This document shows positions 24,579 through 33,388 of a stretch of DNA of 43,373 nucleotides, piece by piece (position 1 is the stretch's first letter; the number at the start of each line of letters is the position of its first letter). The stretch lies in NCBI GenBank assembly GCA_017441385.1, contig JAFRXY010000028.1, positions 1 to 43,373 of the forward strand. Direction: 5' to 3'. Both the position numbers and the translations under genes were made by a program. The notes below the pieces were generated by a model, which was not told where the DNA came from, did not search any database, and worked only from the letters and a program-made list of their open reading frames with translations. Origin of the DNA: Clostridia bacterium (GTDB taxonomy: Bacteria > Bacillota > Clostridia > Oscillospirales > Acutalibacteraceae).

Positions 24579-25334
24579 ATGGAGATGAAGGACGCGATTG
24601 TTGCGCGGCGTTCGGTGAGAAGCTACACCGGTCAGCCACTTGACCCGCTGCTGATCGACGATCTCGCGGAATTCATTTCGGGTATCCGACCGCTTCACGA
24701 CAACATTCCTGTGGACGTCATGCTCTATGAGCAAGAGGATTTTCATATGGAATTTGCCCGCTCCGCCATGTACAGGGCGACGGATTTTGTGGTGATCCGT
24801 TCCGCGATGAGTATTCGCGGTTATCTGCAAAACGCCGGGTTCATCGGCGAGCAGATCGTACTCTGGCTTACCCACAGAGGCATTGCCACCTGCTGGGCGG
24901 GCATGGCTAAGCAGAAATCCCAGCCCTCCCGCGGGGAATTGCCCTACGTGATCGCAGTGGAATTCGGCCGGGGCAACAACGCGCCCTTCCGCCGTCTGCC
25001 GGAGGAATCGCCGCGGAAAAAGCTGCACGAATATCTTCTCGGCGAAATCAGCCGTCCGGAATTCCTACCCGTGCTGGAGGCGGGCAGGCTCGCGCCCTCC
25101 GCCGTCAATCTCCAGCCGGTGCGGTTCCTGACCGCGGAGGATTCCATCTTCATCTGCCGGAAGAAGCCGCCGGTGCAATATAAATATCTCGACGATACCC
25201 AGCAGATCGATGTGGGAATCGCTATGGCGAATATGTTTGTCGCCTGCGACGGAGCATGCGCCTTCACCCGCCAGAGCAGCCCGCCTGTGCTGCCGGAAGG
25301 GATTTTCTACGAATACACCATGAAGCTGAATTGA
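24579..25334 (+). CDS. Nitroreductase family protein
   Basis: A 251-residue flavoprotein-like protein. The N-terminal I-V-A-R-R-S-V-R-S-Y-T (FMN-binding R-R-S-x-R) and the later R-L-A-P-S-A-V-N-L-Q-P (family S-[AG]-x-N-x-Q-P) are nitroreductase signatures. The middle matches the TM1586-like nitroreductase group, including G-I-A-T-C-W-A-G. The order, with the R-R-S start and the A-P-S-x-x-N-x-Q motif far apart near residue 180, is typical of this two-lobed subgroup. The start is ATG 24579, eight bases after AAGAGG; the GTG at 24570 overlaps that site. Natural substrate unknown. Confidence 0.85.
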   Translation: MEMKDAIVARRSVRSYTGQPLDPLLIDDLAEFISGIRPLHDNIPVDVMLYEQEDFHMEFARSAMYRATDFVVIRSAMSIRGYLQNAGFIGEQIVLWLTHRGIATCWAGMAKQKSQPSRGELPYVIAVEFGRGNNAPFRRLPEESPRKKLHEYLLGEISRPEFLPVLEAGRLAPSAVNLQPVRFLTAEDSIFICRKKPPVQYKYLDDTQQIDVGIAMANMFVACDGACAFTRQSSPPVLPEGIFYEYTMKLN

Positions 25335-25420
25335 GTCAGGCGGCGCTGAATCGGAAAATATTGCAAACGCATTATTTATATTTTTACTATTATTTCTTTT
25401 TTGCACGGAGGTAATTGACT

Positions 25421-26497
25421 ATGGCTAAACGCAGAGTCGGTATTTTGACAAGCGGCGGAGACTGTCCCGGTCTGAACGCCGCGATCAGAGGTGTGGCTTA
25501 CTCCTCATTTAACTTGATGGACGTAGAATTCGTGGGTATCAACGACGGCTACAAGGGGCTGATTGACGGCACCTACCACGTCATGAAACCGGATGATTTC
25601 ACGGGCCTGCTGACCCTCGGCGGCACCATTCTCGGCACCAGCCGCCAGCCCTACCGCAACATGCGTGTCATCGAGCAGGACAACGTCGACAAGGTTGCGG
25701 CCATGAAGAAGAATTACAAGGACATGAAGCTCGACTGCCTTGTCACTCTTGGCGGCAACGGTACCCACAAGACCGCCAACCTTCTCAGCGAGGAAGGGCT
25801 GAATGTCATCGGCCTTCCCAAGACCATTGACAACGACATTTACGGTACCGACGTGACCTTCGGTTTCCACAGCGCGGTGGACATTGCCACCGATGTGGTG
25901 GACAGAATTCACACCACCGCCAACAGCCACGGCCGTGTGATGGTCATTGAAATCATGGGCAACAAGGCGGGCTGGCTCACGCTCTACGCCGGCATCGGCG
26001 GCGGCGCGGACGTCATTCTCCTTCCGGAAATCCCCTACGACATCGACAAGGTCATCGAAACGGTGGAAAAGCGCACCCAGAAAAAGAGAAAGTTCTCCAT
26101 CATCTGCGTCGCGGAAGGCGCCATCGACCTCGAGGAATCGGTCATGAAGAAGAAAAAACGCATAGAAAAACGCGCTGCGGAGAATTACACCTCCGTCAGC
26201 TATCGCGTCGCCGACCAGATTCAGAAGGCAACCGGCATGGAGGCGCGTGTGGTGGTTCCCGGACATTATCAGAGAGGCGGTTCGCCCTCGGCTTATGACC
26301 GCGTGCTGGCTACCCAGTTCGGCGCGTACGCCGCGCAGCTCATCAAGGATGAGAATTACGGCAACACCGTCGCCATGATTAAGGGAAAGGTGGGACACAA
26401 CCCGCTTTCCGAGGTTGCCGGAAAGACCAAATTCGTCCCGGTGGACTGCGAGATCATCAAGACCGCGAAGATGACGGGAGCGAGCTTTGGCGACTGA
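25421..26497 (+). CDS. pfkA: 6-phosphofructokinase
   Basis: A 358-residue glycolytic kinase acting on fructose-6-phosphate. Visible motifs are G-I-L-T-S-G-G-D-C-P-G-L-N-A-A, the donor loop L-G-G-N-G-T (N113, G114), P-K-T-I-D-N-D (K134) with the catalytic aspartate, and P-G-H-Y-Q-R-G-G-S-P-S. In the usual scheme glycine after G-G-x suggests ATP, while lysine before T-I-D-N-D is the PPi or mixed-clade state, so this is the non-allosteric mixed (G/K) clade. The start is ATG 25421, nine bases after GGAGG (25407–25411). Its gene lies between a nitroreductase and the glycogen operon, with pgi also in the window. Confidence 0.95.
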   Translation: MAKRRVGILTSGGDCPGLNAAIRGVAYSSFNLMDVEFVGINDGYKGLIDGTYHVMKPDDFTGLLTLGGTILGTSRQPYRNMRVIEQDNVDKVAAMKKNYKDMKLDCLVTLGGNGTHKTANLLSEEGLNVIGLPKTIDNDIYGTDVTFGFHSAVDIATDVVDRIHTTANSHGRVMVIEIMGNKAGWLTLYAGIGGGADVILLPEIPYDIDKVIETVEKRTQKKRKFSIICVAEGAIDLEESVMKKKKRIEKRAAENYTSVSYRVADQIQKATGMEARVVVPGHYQRGGSPSAYDRVLATQFGAYAAQLIKDENYGNTVAMIKGKVGHNPLSEVAGKTKFVPVDCEIIKTAKMTGASFGD

Positions 26498-26889
26498 CAA
26501 AAAAGGTAGGAGGTAGGAGTAAACTGCATATCCTCTGCATGATTACAGGATTCCCGTCTTTTTGGCGTTATTTCCGAGAAAATTTATCAGAATTGGAAAT
26601 TTCTCTTCTTTTCACAAACTGATTGCTTTGATTCTGGCGTTTTGCACAATCTGCGTTTAATTTTGTCGCGCTAATGAGATTTAACGTGAAATTTCCTACT
26701 CTATCTTCTGCAAATTCATCCAAAAACTGAGCATTACCTACAAAAATGATTTCTGCTTTACATTTTTTTTATAAGAATCGTGCTAAAAATGCTTGCATTT
26801 TGGCATATAATTTGGTATGATATAAGCGTAACCATATATACTTTTATTGGTGATTACGGGTTATTATTTCTTTTAGGAGTTGAAGCAAA
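26498..26889 (+). promoter_or_regulatory. 392-bp intergenic region with the glycogen operon promoter
   Basis: The non-coding gap between pfkA and glgB. It opens with two copies of the heptamer GGTAGGA (about 26505–26518). A weak hairpin (atcct/aggat) with a short T run near 26550–26563 may end pfkA transcription. The middle is AT-rich with no coding frame. The promoter is TTGCAT (26793–26798), a 17-base spacer and TATGAT (26816–26821), leaving a leader of about 62 bases before glgB. No riboswitch was recognised. Confidence 0.7.
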
Positions 26890-29289
26890 ATGAGCAACGA
26901 AACCAACATCTCATCGGGAGGAAATCTGGCACAGCATCTGTTTTACGAAGGTAAAAATGTGCGCGCTTACGATTATCTCGGTGCACACCGTCAGAGCGAC
27001 GGTTCGGTAGTTTTCCGCACATGGGCGCCTAATGCCAAGTCCATTTCGGTTGTCGGTGATTTCAACGACTGGAATCCGCAGGCCAACTACATGTACAAGT
27101 GCAACAGCGGCGGCGTGTGGGAATGTGAAATTCAGGGTGTAGGCGATTTTTGCGTTTACAAGTACTGCGTGGAGTCCAACTGGAACACCATGACCCAGAA
27201 GAGCGACCCCTACGGCTATCATTTCGAGACACGTCCTTCCAACGCGACCCGCTTCTATGATATAGAGGGTTATGAGTGGAACGATCAGGAATGGCAGGCA
27301 AACCAGTCTCCCGATAAGCTCGACAAGCCGATGAACATCTATGAGATGCATGCCGGCTCCTGGAGAACATACCCCGACGGCAATCCCTTCGGTTATGTCA
27401 AGCTGGCGGAGGAACTTGTTCCTTACATTAAGGAAATGAATTACACACATGTGGAGCTTATGCCGATGACCGAGTATCCCTATGACGGTTCATGGGGCTA
27501 TCAGGTGTGCGGCTACTACGCTCCCACATCCCGTTACGGTGAGCCGAAGGACTTTATGAAGTTCGTCGACATCATGCACCAGAACGGCATCGGCGTCATC
27601 ATGGACTGGGTTCCCGCCCACTTCCCGAAGGACGCGCACGGTCTATACCGTTTCGACGGCACACCGACATATGAATATTCCGACTGGCGCAAGGGCGAGC
27701 ACAAGGAATGGGGTACCTGCGTATTCGATTTCGGACGCAATGAAGTACGTTCCTTCCTCATTTCCAACGCTCTCTTCTGGCTCGATAAGTATCACATCGA
27801 CGGCCTGCGCGTGGACGCTGTCGCTTCGATGCTCTACCTCGACTACAACCGCAACAACGGCGAATGGATGCCCAATATCTACGGCGGTCACGAGAACCTC
27901 GAAGCCGTTGAGTTTCTCAAGATGCTCAACACCGCCGTCAACAAGTACTATCCCAACGCGATGATGATCGCCGAGGAATCCACCGCATGGCCGCAGGTCA
28001 CAGGCAAGCCGGAGGACGGCGGTCTGGGCTTTACCTTCAAGTGGAACATGGGCTGGATGAACGACTCCATCCGTTATTTCTCGATGGATCCGATCTACCG
28101 TTCCTATGATCACAACCTTCTGACTTTCTCGCTGATGTACGCCTTCTCCGAGCATTTCGTCCTCGCCCTGTCCCACGACGAAGTGGTGTACGGCAAGGCA
28201 TCCATGCTCCAGAAGATGCCGGGCGATTACTGGCAGAAGTTCGCCGGTCTGAGAGCTTTCATGACCTACGTCATGGCGCACCCCGGCAAGAAGCTCACCT
28301 TCATGGGGGCCGAAATCGGTCAGTTCGACGAGTGGAATTTCCAGAAGCAGCTCGACTGGAACCTGCTGGAATATCCCATGCACGCCAAGCTCAAGGAATT
28401 CAACAAGCAGCTCAACAAATTCTACCTCGATCATCCGGAACTCTGGGAAGTCGACAATTCATGGCACGGATTCCAGTGGATCGCTTTGGACGACTATCAG
28501 CAGTCGGTCATCAGTTTCCGCAGAATCGACAAGTTGGGCAATGAGCTTATCGCCATCTGCAATTTCTGCCCGATGAGACGCGAAGGCTATCGCATCGGTG
28601 TTCCGGTACACGGCAGATACACCCAGATATTCTCCTCCGATTCCGCAGAATTCGGCGGTACCGGCGAGAATAACGGCACCGTTGCCAGCAGCGAGGACTT
28701 CCCGATGCACGATCAGGAGCAGTCCATCGCGGTCAATCTGCCTTCGCTCTCCGTCCAGTTCTATCAGCTCTCCGCCAGACTGCCCAAGAGACCCAAGCCC
28801 GAGCCGGAGCCTGAAGAAGAGGAAGAAGCCGAAGTGACCGAGGCCGCCGAGGAAACTGCCCCCGAAGCAGCCGAAGAAGCGGCACCCGCAGAAGCAGCAG
28901 CAGAGGAATCCCCCGCACCCAAGAAGCGGGGCGGGAGAACCAAGAAGGCATCCGAGCCTGCTCCTGAAGCAGCGGAAGAAGCGGCGCCTGTGGAAGAAGC
29001 AGCGGAAGAAACACCCGCACCCAAGAAGCGCGGCGGCAGAACCAAGAAGGCAGCCGAACCCGCTCCGGAAGAAGCGGCACCCGCAGAAGCAGCAGAGGAA
29101 ACCCCCGCACCCAAGAAGCGCGGCGGCAGAACCAAGAAGGCAGCCGAACCCGCAGCAGCGGAAGAAGCTGCACCGGCAGCGGAAGAAACACCCGCACCCA
29201 AGAAGCGCGGCGGCAGAGCCAAGAAGGCAGCCGAACCCGCTCCGGAAGTTCCCGCAGCGCCTGTTTCCGAAGAACCGGCAGCCGAGTAA
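26890..29289 (+). CDS. glgB: Glycogen branching enzyme with repeat-rich tail
   Basis: Makes alpha-1,6 branches in glycogen. The 799-residue protein has an N-terminal CBM48-type domain (V-F-R-T-W-A-P-N-A, then V-G-D-F-N-D-W-N) and a GH13 catalytic barrel with an intact site: nucleophile D309 in G-L-R-V-D-A-V, acid/base E362 in A-E-E-S-T and D430 in L-S-H-D-E. The all-beta C-domain ends near residue 635. The remaining 160 or so residues are an Ala/Glu/Pro-rich tail with four basic blocks P-A-P-K-K-R-G-G-R-[TA]-K-K-A (near 675, 709, 739 and 768), absent from typical GlgB of about 630 residues. The ribosome binding site is AGGAG before the ATG. First gene of glgBCDA. Confidence 0.95.
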   Translation: MSNETNISSGGNLAQHLFYEGKNVRAYDYLGAHRQSDGSVVFRTWAPNAKSISVVGDFNDWNPQANYMYKCNSGGVWECEIQGVGDFCVYKYCVESNWNTMTQKSDPYGYHFETRPSNATRFYDIEGYEWNDQEWQANQSPDKLDKPMNIYEMHAGSWRTYPDGNPFGYVKLAEELVPYIKEMNYTHVELMPMTEYPYDGSWGYQVCGYYAPTSRYGEPKDFMKFVDIMHQNGIGVIMDWVPAHFPKDAHGLYRFDGTPTYEYSDWRKGEHKEWGTCVFDFGRNEVRSFLISNALFWLDKYHIDGLRVDAVASMLYLDYNRNNGEWMPNIYGGHENLEAVEFLKMLNTAVNKYYPNAMMIAEESTAWPQVTGKPEDGGLGFTFKWNMGWMNDSIRYFSMDPIYRSYDHNLLTFSLMYAFSEHFVLALSHDEVVYGKASMLQKMPGDYWQKFAGLRAFMTYVMAHPGKKLTFMGAEIGQFDEWNFQKQLDWNLLEYPMHAKLKEFNKQLNKFYLDHPELWEVDNSWHGFQWIALDDYQQSVISFRRIDKLGNELIAICNFCPMRREGYRIGVPVHGRYTQIFSSDSAEFGGTGENNGTVASSEDFPMHDQEQSIAVNLPSLSVQFYQLSARLPKRPKPEPEPEEEEEAEVTEAAEETAPEAAEEAAPAEAAAEESPAPKKRGGRTKKASEPAPEAAEEAAPVEEAAEETPAPKKRGGRTKKAAEPAPEEAAPAEAAEETPAPKKRGGRTKKAAEPAAAEEAAPAAEETPAPKKRGGRAKKAAEPAPEVPAAPVSEEPAAE

Positions 29290-29468
29290 TTCCCTTTCAC
29301 ATCCACAGGCGTGAACGCGGCGGAAGAAATGTCTCCCTGAAAACGCCTGCTCATTCAGACGATACAAACAGCCACGCAAGGCGGCGTTCACAACGGCGCT
29401 GCCTTGCTGTGCTGTATGCTGAAAATTGAAAACACTTTACAAGCGATACGCAAGGAGGAATAACAAAC

Positions 29469-30686
29469 ATGTATCCAAAGCAAGAATGTATTGCGATGCT
29501 GCTTGCCGGCGGACAGGGCAGCCGACTCTATGCCCTGACCAAGAGAATCGCCAAGCCTGCGGTACCCTTTGGCGGCAAGTACAGAATCATAGATTTTCCG
29601 CTGTCCAACTGCGTCAATTCCGGCATTGACACCGTCGGCGTGCTGACGCAGTACCAGCCCCTCGTGCTCAACGATTATCTCGGCAACGGACAGCCATGGG
29701 ATCTTGACACCATGTACGGCGGCGTTCACGCCCTTCCGCCCTATCAGGGCACACACGGCGCGGACTGGTACAAAGGCACCGCCAACGCGATTTATCAGAA
29801 TATTCCCTTTATTGAGAGATACAATCCCGACTATGTGGTTATTCTTTCGGGCGACCACATCTACAAGATGGACTACTCCGAAATGCTGGCCTACCACAAG
29901 TCCCACAAGGCAGCCTGCACCATCGCCGCCTATCAGGTTCCGATGGAAGAAGCCTCCCGCTTCGGTATCCTCAACTGCCATGAGGACGGCTCCATCTATG
30001 AATTCGACGAGAAGCCGAAGGTACCCAAGAGCAACAACGCCTCCATGGGCATCTATATCTTCAGCTGGGATAAGCTGCGCAAGTATCTCGAAATGGACGA
30101 AGCCAACCCGAACAGCTCCAATGACTTCGGCAAGGACGTGCTTCCCGCCATGCTGAACGCCGGCGAGAAGATGGTCGCGTGGAAGTTTGAAGGCTACTGG
30201 AAGGACGTCGGAACCATCGACTCCCTGTGGGAAGCCAACATGGACCTGCTCGATCCCAACGATCCGCTGGAAATGTCCGATCCTTCATGGAGAATCTTCA
30301 CCCGCAATCCCGTCATGCCGCCTCACTATGTCGGCAAGAACGCGGACTGCCAGAATTCCCTTGTCACCGAGGGCTGCATGGTCAACGGCAAGCTGGAATT
30401 CTCCATTCTCTTTGAGGGAGTACAGGTGGAGACCGGCGCGAAGGTGACCGAGTCCATCATCATGCCCGGCGCCAAGATCATGGAAGGCGCCGTGGTGCAG
30501 TTCGCCATTGTCGCTGAGAATGCCGTCATCGGCCCCGGCGCTGTGGTTGGCGAACGTCCCGAACAGATGGAAAACAGAGACGACTGGGGCATTGCCGTGA
30601 TCGGCGGCGGCGTCAAGGTGGGCGCTAACGCTGTGGTCAAGGCAAAGGCAATGGTCGAAGAGGATATTCCGGAGGTGACAAAGTAA
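29469..30686 (+). CDS. glgC: Glucose-1-phosphate adenylyltransferase, catalytic subunit
   Basis: Forms ADP-glucose from ATP and glucose-1-phosphate, the committed step of glycogen synthesis. The 405-residue protein keeps the active-site elements: A-G-G-Q-G-S-R-L near residue 13, [17 protein letters not shown] near residue 105, [10 protein letters not shown] with the metal aspartate, and E-F-D-E-K-P-K. The C-terminal left-handed beta-helix is present. AAGGAGG precedes the ATG. The stop overlaps the glgD start (TAATG at 30684–30688), so the subunits are translationally coupled. The 179-base gap after glgB has small imperfect hairpins but no clear promoter or terminator. Confidence 0.97.
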   Translation: MYPKQECIAMLLAGGQGSRLYALTKRIAKPAVPFGGKYRIIDFPLSNCVNSGIDTVGVLTQYQPLVLNDYLGNGQPWDLDTMYGGVHALPPYQGTHGADWYKGTANAIYQNIPFIERYNPDYVVILSGDHIYKMDYSEMLAYHKSHKAACTIAAYQVPMEEASRFGILNCHEDGSIYEFDEKPKVPKSNNASMGIYIFSWDKLRKYLEMDEANPNSSNDFGKDVLPAMLNAGEKMVAWKFEGYWKDVGTIDSLWEANMDLLDPNDPLEMSDPSWRIFTRNPVMPPHYVGKNADCQNSLVTEGCMVNGKLEFSILFEGVQVETGAKVTESIIMPGAKIMEGAVVQFAIVAENAVIGPGAVVGERPEQMENRDDWGIAVIGGGVKVGANAVVKAKAMVEEDIPEVTK

Positions 30687-31801
30687 TGAGAGGAAATAAC
30701 GTAGTAGGTATCATTTTTTCCAATATGCATGACGATACCATGCAGCAGGTCACCAATATAAGAACATTCGGCTCGGTGCCCTTCGGCGGCAGATACCGCA
30801 CCATTGACTTCCCGCTCTCCAACATGGTCAATTCTGGCGTCAACAAGGTGGGCGTTATCACCAAGAGCAATTACCAGTCGCTCATGGATCATCTCGGTTC
30901 CGGCAAGGCATGGGATCTTTCCAGAAAGAGCGAAGGTCTGTTCATACTGCCTCCTTTCGGCAACGGCAATCAGATGTATAACAACCGCATTGAGGCGCTC
31001 GACGGTATTTCCAGCTTCCTGAAAAACTGCAATGAGGAATACGTCATTCTCGCCGACTGCGACATGATATGCAACATCGACTTCAAGAAGGTTCTCGACG
31101 CGCATCTCGACACCAACGCCGATATCACCATCGTCTACAAGAACGGTGAAATGCCGGCTGATCTGGGCGAACCTGTCGTTCTGGAACTGAACGGGCAGGA
31201 CAAGGTTACCGATATCGTTGTCGGCGCACAGAAAGACGAAAAAGTGAGCTGGAGCATGGGATTCTATGTGATGAAAAAGGCCTTCCTGCAAAAGGTCATC
31301 GCCGAAGCCGTCAGCAGAAACCGCAGCAATTTCGTCCGTGACATTCTCCAGAGAGGCGTGCTGCAAGACAAGATCTACGGCTACCGCTTTGAAGGCTACG
31401 TCGGAGCGCTGGATTCTATACAGTCCTACTTCAACGTCAATATGGATCTGATGAAGTGGGATGTGCTGAAAGACCTCTTTAATCCCATGCGTCCCATCTA
31501 CACCAAGGAAAGAGACGAAATGCCCACCCGGTACGGTCTGGGTTCCGTCGTTTCCAACTCCCTGATTGCCGACGGATGCGTCATTGAGGGCGAAGTCAAG
31601 AACTGCGTGCTCTTCCGGGGCGTTCATGTCGGCAAGGGCTGCAAGCTCTCCAACTGTATTATTATGCAGGACACCGTGATCGGCGACAACACCGTGCTCG
31701 ATTATCTGATCAGCGATAAAGACGTGACATTCAGCGATGGCAAGGCAATGATTGGCACAGAGTCCTACCCGATTTACGTTTCAAAGGGCAGCGTGGTCTG
31801 A
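30686..31801 (+). CDS. glgD: GlgD, non-catalytic ADP-glucose pyrophosphorylase subunit
   Basis: A 371-residue paralogue of GlgC typical of Firmicutes. It shares V-P-F-G-G-R-Y-R-T-I-D-F-P-L-S-N but lacks the N-terminal A-G-G-x-G-x-R-L nucleotide loop (it has I-I-F-S-N-M-H-D-D). The S-G-D-H metal site is replaced by A-D-C-D, as in known GlgD proteins that tune the activity of GlgC in a heteromer. It overlaps glgC by one base. Confidence 0.95.
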   Translation: MRGNNVVGIIFSNMHDDTMQQVTNIRTFGSVPFGGRYRTIDFPLSNMVNSGVNKVGVITKSNYQSLMDHLGSGKAWDLSRKSEGLFILPPFGNGNQMYNNRIEALDGISSFLKNCNEEYVILADCDMICNIDFKKVLDAHLDTNADITIVYKNGEMPADLGEPVVLELNGQDKVTDIVVGAQKDEKVSWSMGFYVMKKAFLQKVIAEAVSRNRSNFVRDILQRGVLQDKIYGYRFEGYVGALDSIQSYFNVNMDLMKWDVLKDLFNPMRPIYTKERDEMPTRYGLGSVVSNSLIADGCVIEGEVKNCVLFRGVHVGKGCKLSNCIIMQDTVIGDNTVLDYLISDKDVTFSDGKAMIGTESYPIYVSKGSVV

Positions 31802-31848
31802 ATTACTTCCGAACCACACACAGATCTCGATAAGGACGGTTTTATGAT

Positions 31849-33279
31849 ATGAGAGTTTTGTATGTAACAAGCGAGGCCATGCCCTTTGCCTATTCCAGCG
31901 GGCTGGCCGAAGTAGCGGGCTGCCTGCCATACGCTTTGCGTCAGCGACTCGTGACCTGCCGCGTGGTCATGCCGCTCTACGAAGGAATCCCGCAGGAGCT
32001 GAAGGACAGCATGAAGTTCATCGTCAGCCTTTCGGTGCCTGTGGCGTGGAGACGTCAGTACTGCGGTGTATTTGAAGCCCGATACAGAGGCGTGGACTAC
32101 TATTTTATCGATAATCAGTATTACTTCAAGCGCAAGGGCTATTACGGCCATTACGATGATCTGGAGAGATTTGCGTTCTTCTCCCGCGCCGTTCTGGAAA
32201 TGCTGCCCTATGTGGACTACAAGCCCGACATTATTCATGCCAACGACTGGCAGACGGCCCTCGTGCCGGTGTATTATCACCTTTTCTACTCCAAGAACGA
32301 GTGGTTCTATGGCACCAAGACGGTCTTTACCATTCACAATATCCAGTATCAGGGTAAGTACGGCATGGAACTGGTGGAGGAAGTTCTCGGCATTCCCGAG
32401 GAGGAAAAGGGCCTTGTGGAATTCGATGACAGCATCAACCTGCTCAAGGGCGCGATAGAAACGGCCAATGTCGTCACCACTTCCAGCCAGACCTACGCCG
32501 AGGAGTTGCGCGACCCGTGGTTCTCTTTCGGATTGGATTCCATTATCCGCGACCGCTGGTCGAAGATCCGGGGCATTCTCAACGGTCTTGACACCGCCGC
32601 CTACAATCCTGAAACCGATATGATGACCTACGCGCAGTACGGCGACGATTCCTTCATCAAGGGCAAGTGGGATAATAAGCGCGAACTCCAGCGCCGGCTG
32701 TTCCTGCCGGAGCGCAAGGACGTGCCGATGATCGGTATGGTGAGCAGCATGGTTACCCCCAAGGGTATGGATATTCTGCGCGACGTGCTGGAAGAGCTGC
32801 TGCAATACGCCGACGTGCAGTTTGTCATTCTCGGCTCGGGCGATTGGGAGTACGAGGAATATTTCCGGCAGATGCAGGAGAAGTACCGCGACAAGTTCGT
32901 CGCCTGCTTCGGATTCATTCCCGAGCTTGCCCGCAAGATCTACGCGGCGAGCGATATTTTCCTGGTGCCCTCCAAGCTGGCGCCCGGTTCGACATCCCAG
33001 ATGGTGGCGCTGCGCTACGGCGCCATTCCGATTGTGCGTGAAACCGGCGCATTGCGTGACACGGTTTCGGACAGCGCCGACGGATACGGCAACGGCTTCG
33101 TCTTCCAGGCCTACAACGGCAGAGAGCTGCTCAACACCATCTACCGCGCACTCGGCGGCTATTCACACCGCGAAGGCTGGTGGATTCTGGTCAGACGCGC
33201 CATGAACTGCGACAACAGTTGGAAGAAACGCGCCAAGCAGTACCACAATCTCTACAAGGAAATTCTGGGCGAGGAATAA
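31849..33279 (+). CDS. glgA: GlgA-like glycogen synthase with altered active site
   Basis: A 476-residue GT5 family protein of full length that aligns with E. coli GlgA almost without gaps by eye (V-L-Y-V-T-S-E, I-H-A-N-D-W-Q, T-I-H-N-I-Q-Y-Q-G, G-I-L-N-G-L-D, R-Y-G-A-I-P-I-V-R-E-T-G). Several catalytic positions differ. The K-T-G-G-L loop is Y15-S-S-G-L, so Lys15 and one glycine are lost. The S-R-L-T motif arginine is Ser300 (V-S-S-M-V-T-P-K-G; Lys305 kept). The E-P-C-G-L loop with the catalytic Glu377 reads A378-P-G-S-T. The frame is intact and codon use normal, so it is expressed; it may be a non-catalytic partner or use another mechanism. It follows glgD by 47 bases. Confidence 0.9.
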   Translation: MRVLYVTSEAMPFAYSSGLAEVAGCLPYALRQRLVTCRVVMPLYEGIPQELKDSMKFIVSLSVPVAWRRQYCGVFEARYRGVDYYFIDNQYYFKRKGYYGHYDDLERFAFFSRAVLEMLPYVDYKPDIIHANDWQTALVPVYYHLFYSKNEWFYGTKTVFTIHNIQYQGKYGMELVEEVLGIPEEEKGLVEFDDSINLLKGAIETANVVTTSSQTYAEELRDPWFSFGLDSIIRDRWSKIRGILNGLDTAAYNPETDMMTYAQYGDDSFIKGKWDNKRELQRRLFLPERKDVPMIGMVSSMVTPKGMDILRDVLEELLQYADVQFVILGSGDWEYEEYFRQMQEKYRDKFVACFGFIPELARKIYAASDIFLVPSKLAPGSTSQMVALRYGAIPIVRETGALRDTVSDSADGYGNGFVFQAYNGRELLNTIYRALGGYSHREGWWILVRRAMNCDNSWKKRAKQYHNLYKEILGEE

Positions 33280-33308
33280 CATTTCGCTTCATTCTAAATA
33301 AAAATTCC

Positions 33309-33352
33309 GCCGTGCGGTTTTCCGGTGAATGCCGGATTCCGCACGGCTTTTT
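33309..33352 (+). terminator. Terminator of the glycogen operon
   Basis: gccgtgcgg (33309–33317) pairs with ccgcacggc (33339–33347), with an inner ccgg/ccgg pair, followed by TTTTT. Confidence 0.88.
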
Positions 33353-33353
33353 C

Positions 33354-33380
33354 GTAAAAAAAGACCAACCGGAGCGGTCA
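33354..33380 (-). terminator. Terminator of the XRE regulator gene
   Basis: Read on the minus strand, a short stem (accg-ctc-cggt inside gacc/ggtc) is followed by seven T's. It faces the glycogen operon terminator, as expected for convergent genes. Confidence 0.6.
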
Positions 33381-33388
33381 GTCTGTGG

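Noticed and set aside
25505-26500. Long minus-strand open frame opposite pfkA
   Set aside because: Shadow of pfkA; no start signals and unnatural composition.
28459-29391. Cys/Gly/Phe-rich minus-strand frame opposite the GlgB tail
   Set aside because: Low-complexity mirror image of the repetitive tail; no start signals.
30326-31627. Minus-strand open frame spanning glgC/glgD
   Set aside because: Spans two well-supported plus-strand genes; shadow frame.
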